This document shows positions 5,343 through 5,985 of a stretch of 5,985 nt of DNA, piece by piece; within the stretch, counting starts at the first letter, position 1, and every line of letters starts with the position of its first letter. The notes under the pieces were generated by a model that worked only from the letters and a program-made list of their open reading frames with translations, was not told the DNA's origin and made no database searches. Source of the DNA: Burkholderiales bacterium. Lineage in GTDB: Bacteria; Pseudomonadota; Gammaproteobacteria; Burkholderiales; Burkholderiaceae_C. The stretch lies in the NCBI GenBank assembly GCA_025354615.1, contig JANXMO010000433.1:1-5985 (forward strand), given 5' to 3'. The translations under genes and the position numbers were made by a program.

Positions 5343-5985
5343 CTAAAAGCGCAGCGGCGGCAACACATGCCAGACGCCCGTGGCCAGCGCAAACCCGAGC
5401 GCCAGCCACAGCACTGCTTGCAAGCGGCGTTGCGTGCGCCGTTGCTCGGCCAGCAGTGCCAGCCACGCGGGCGAGTCTTTTTCGTGCGGGTGCAGCAACG
5501 CCTGGTGCAGCAGCCTCGGCAGCTCTGGCAGCAACTGCACATAACGGGGCGCTTCTTTTTTCAGCCGCTCGAGCAAGCCGCGCCAGCCCACTTGCTGGTT
5601 CATCCAGCGTTCCAGAAACGGCTTTGCCGTGGCCCACAGGTCGAGCTCCGGGTCGAGCTGGCGGCCCAGGCCTTCGACGTTGAGCAGCGTTTTCTGCAGC
5701 AGCACCAATTGCGGCTGGATCTGCACGTTGAAGCGGCGCGAGGTCTGGAACAACCTTAGCAGCACCTGGCCGAGCGAAATGTCCTTCAGCGGCCGGTCGA
5801 AGTGCGGCTCGCAGACGGCGCGAATCGCGCCTTCGAGTTCATCGACGCGGGTGTTGGGCGGCACCCAGCCGCTTTCGACGTGCAGCTCCGCCACGCGCTT
5901 GTAGTCGCGGCGGAAAAAGGCGATGAAGTTCTGCGCCAGGTATTCCTTGTCGAACTCGGTCAGGATGCCGACGATGCCGAAATCA
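5343..5985 (-). CDS. ubiB: Ubiquinone biosynthesis protein UbiB, C-terminal part (cut by window edge)
   Basis: UbiB is a membrane-bound ABC1/ADCK family kinase-like ATPase that supports ubiquinone biosynthesis at the inner membrane. The fragment of 213 residues begins exactly at '[20 protein letters not shown]', which contains the metal-binding DFG-type motif of the kinase fold. It continues with the family-typical '[20 protein letters not shown]', '[20 protein letters not shown]' and '[12 protein letters not shown]'. The C-terminus carries a basic stretch 'EQRRTQRRL' followed by one hydrophobic segment of about 20 residues, then 'LPPLRF' and TAG. E. coli UbiB is usually described with two C-terminal membrane helices; only one is plain here. 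The catalytic N-terminal two thirds lie outside the window. The PotF-like gene follows after 59 bp. Confidence 0.95.
   Translation of the reverse strand, partial: DFGIVGILTEFDKEYLAQNFIAFFRRDYKRVAELHVESGWVPPNTRVDELEGAIRAVCEPHFDRPLKDISLGQVLLRLFQTSRRFNVQIQPQLVLLQKTLLNVEGLGRQLDPELDLWATAKPFLERWMNQQVGWRGLLERLKKEAPRYVQLLPELPRLLHQALLHPHEKDSPAWLALLAEQRRTQRRLQAVLWLALGFALATGVWHVLPPLRF

Noticed and set aside
4642..5346. A 234-codon plus-strand frame opposite the PotF-like gene, and a similar one at 5247-5759 opposite ubiB
   Set aside because: Both are codon-aligned antisense shadows of genes with clear homology, with the same His/Arg/Gln/Val-rich composition.
5284..5637. N-terminal extension of the PotF-like frame to 5637
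   Set aside because: It overlaps the ubiB 3' end by nearly 300 bp, is Ala/Arg-rich without homology, and would bury the signal peptide. The ATG at 5281-5283 has a proper ribosome site.
1..5985. CRISPR arrays, tRNA or rRNA genes, insertion sequences
   Set aside because: I saw no regularly spaced repeats, no tRNA- or rRNA-like stretches and no transposase or terminal inverted repeats; nearly all bases belong to identified genes.

Overview
The window looks like chromosomal housekeeping DNA from a betaproteobacterium, most likely order Burkholderiales and plausibly family Comamonadaceae. This rests on protein similarity recalled from memory, on high GC (about 65-68% in hand-counted stretches), and on the neighbourhood ubiB, fmdB-like, DUF502, aspS, which I recall from that group. 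No database search was possible.

All seven genes lie on the minus strand, so transcription runs from high to low coordinates. In that order they are: the C-terminal 213 residues of UbiB (ubiquinone biosynthesis kinase-like protein, cut at the right edge just at its DFG motif); a PotF/PotD-type polyamine-binding periplasmic protein; a small AT-rich gene for a secreted protein I do not recognise; an FmdB-type zinc-ribbon protein; a DUF502 two-helix membrane protein; aspartyl-tRNA synthetase; and the first 114 codons of minC, cut at the left edge. The minC fragment has no stop inside the window.

The genes are tightly packed. Gaps are 59 bp (ubiB to the PotF-like gene), 8 bp (to the orphan), 106 bp (to fmdB), 50 bp (to DUF502), 87 bp (to aspS) and 9 bp (to minC). 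The 106-bp gap is the natural boundary between two transcription units. A good sigma70-like promoter (TTGAGC, 17 bp, TAGAAT) overlaps the last codons of the orphan gene and points at fmdB. The fmdB-DUF502-aspS-minC set could therefore be one operon, with ubiB, the PotF-like gene and the orphan belonging to a separate upstream unit.

Most of the content is ordinary. The points worth a second look are: the AT-rich secreted orphan (about 45% GC) between high-GC genes; AspRS residues His30 and Gly81, which predict a non-discriminating enzyme that also charges tRNA-Asn; a 14-codon minicistron that fills the fmdB-DUF502 gap and may couple translation; minC starting three codons after, and in frame with, the aspS stop; and a polyamine-binding protein with no transporter genes beside it. 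I found no RNA gene, CRISPR array, insertion sequence or convincing new multi-gene system.
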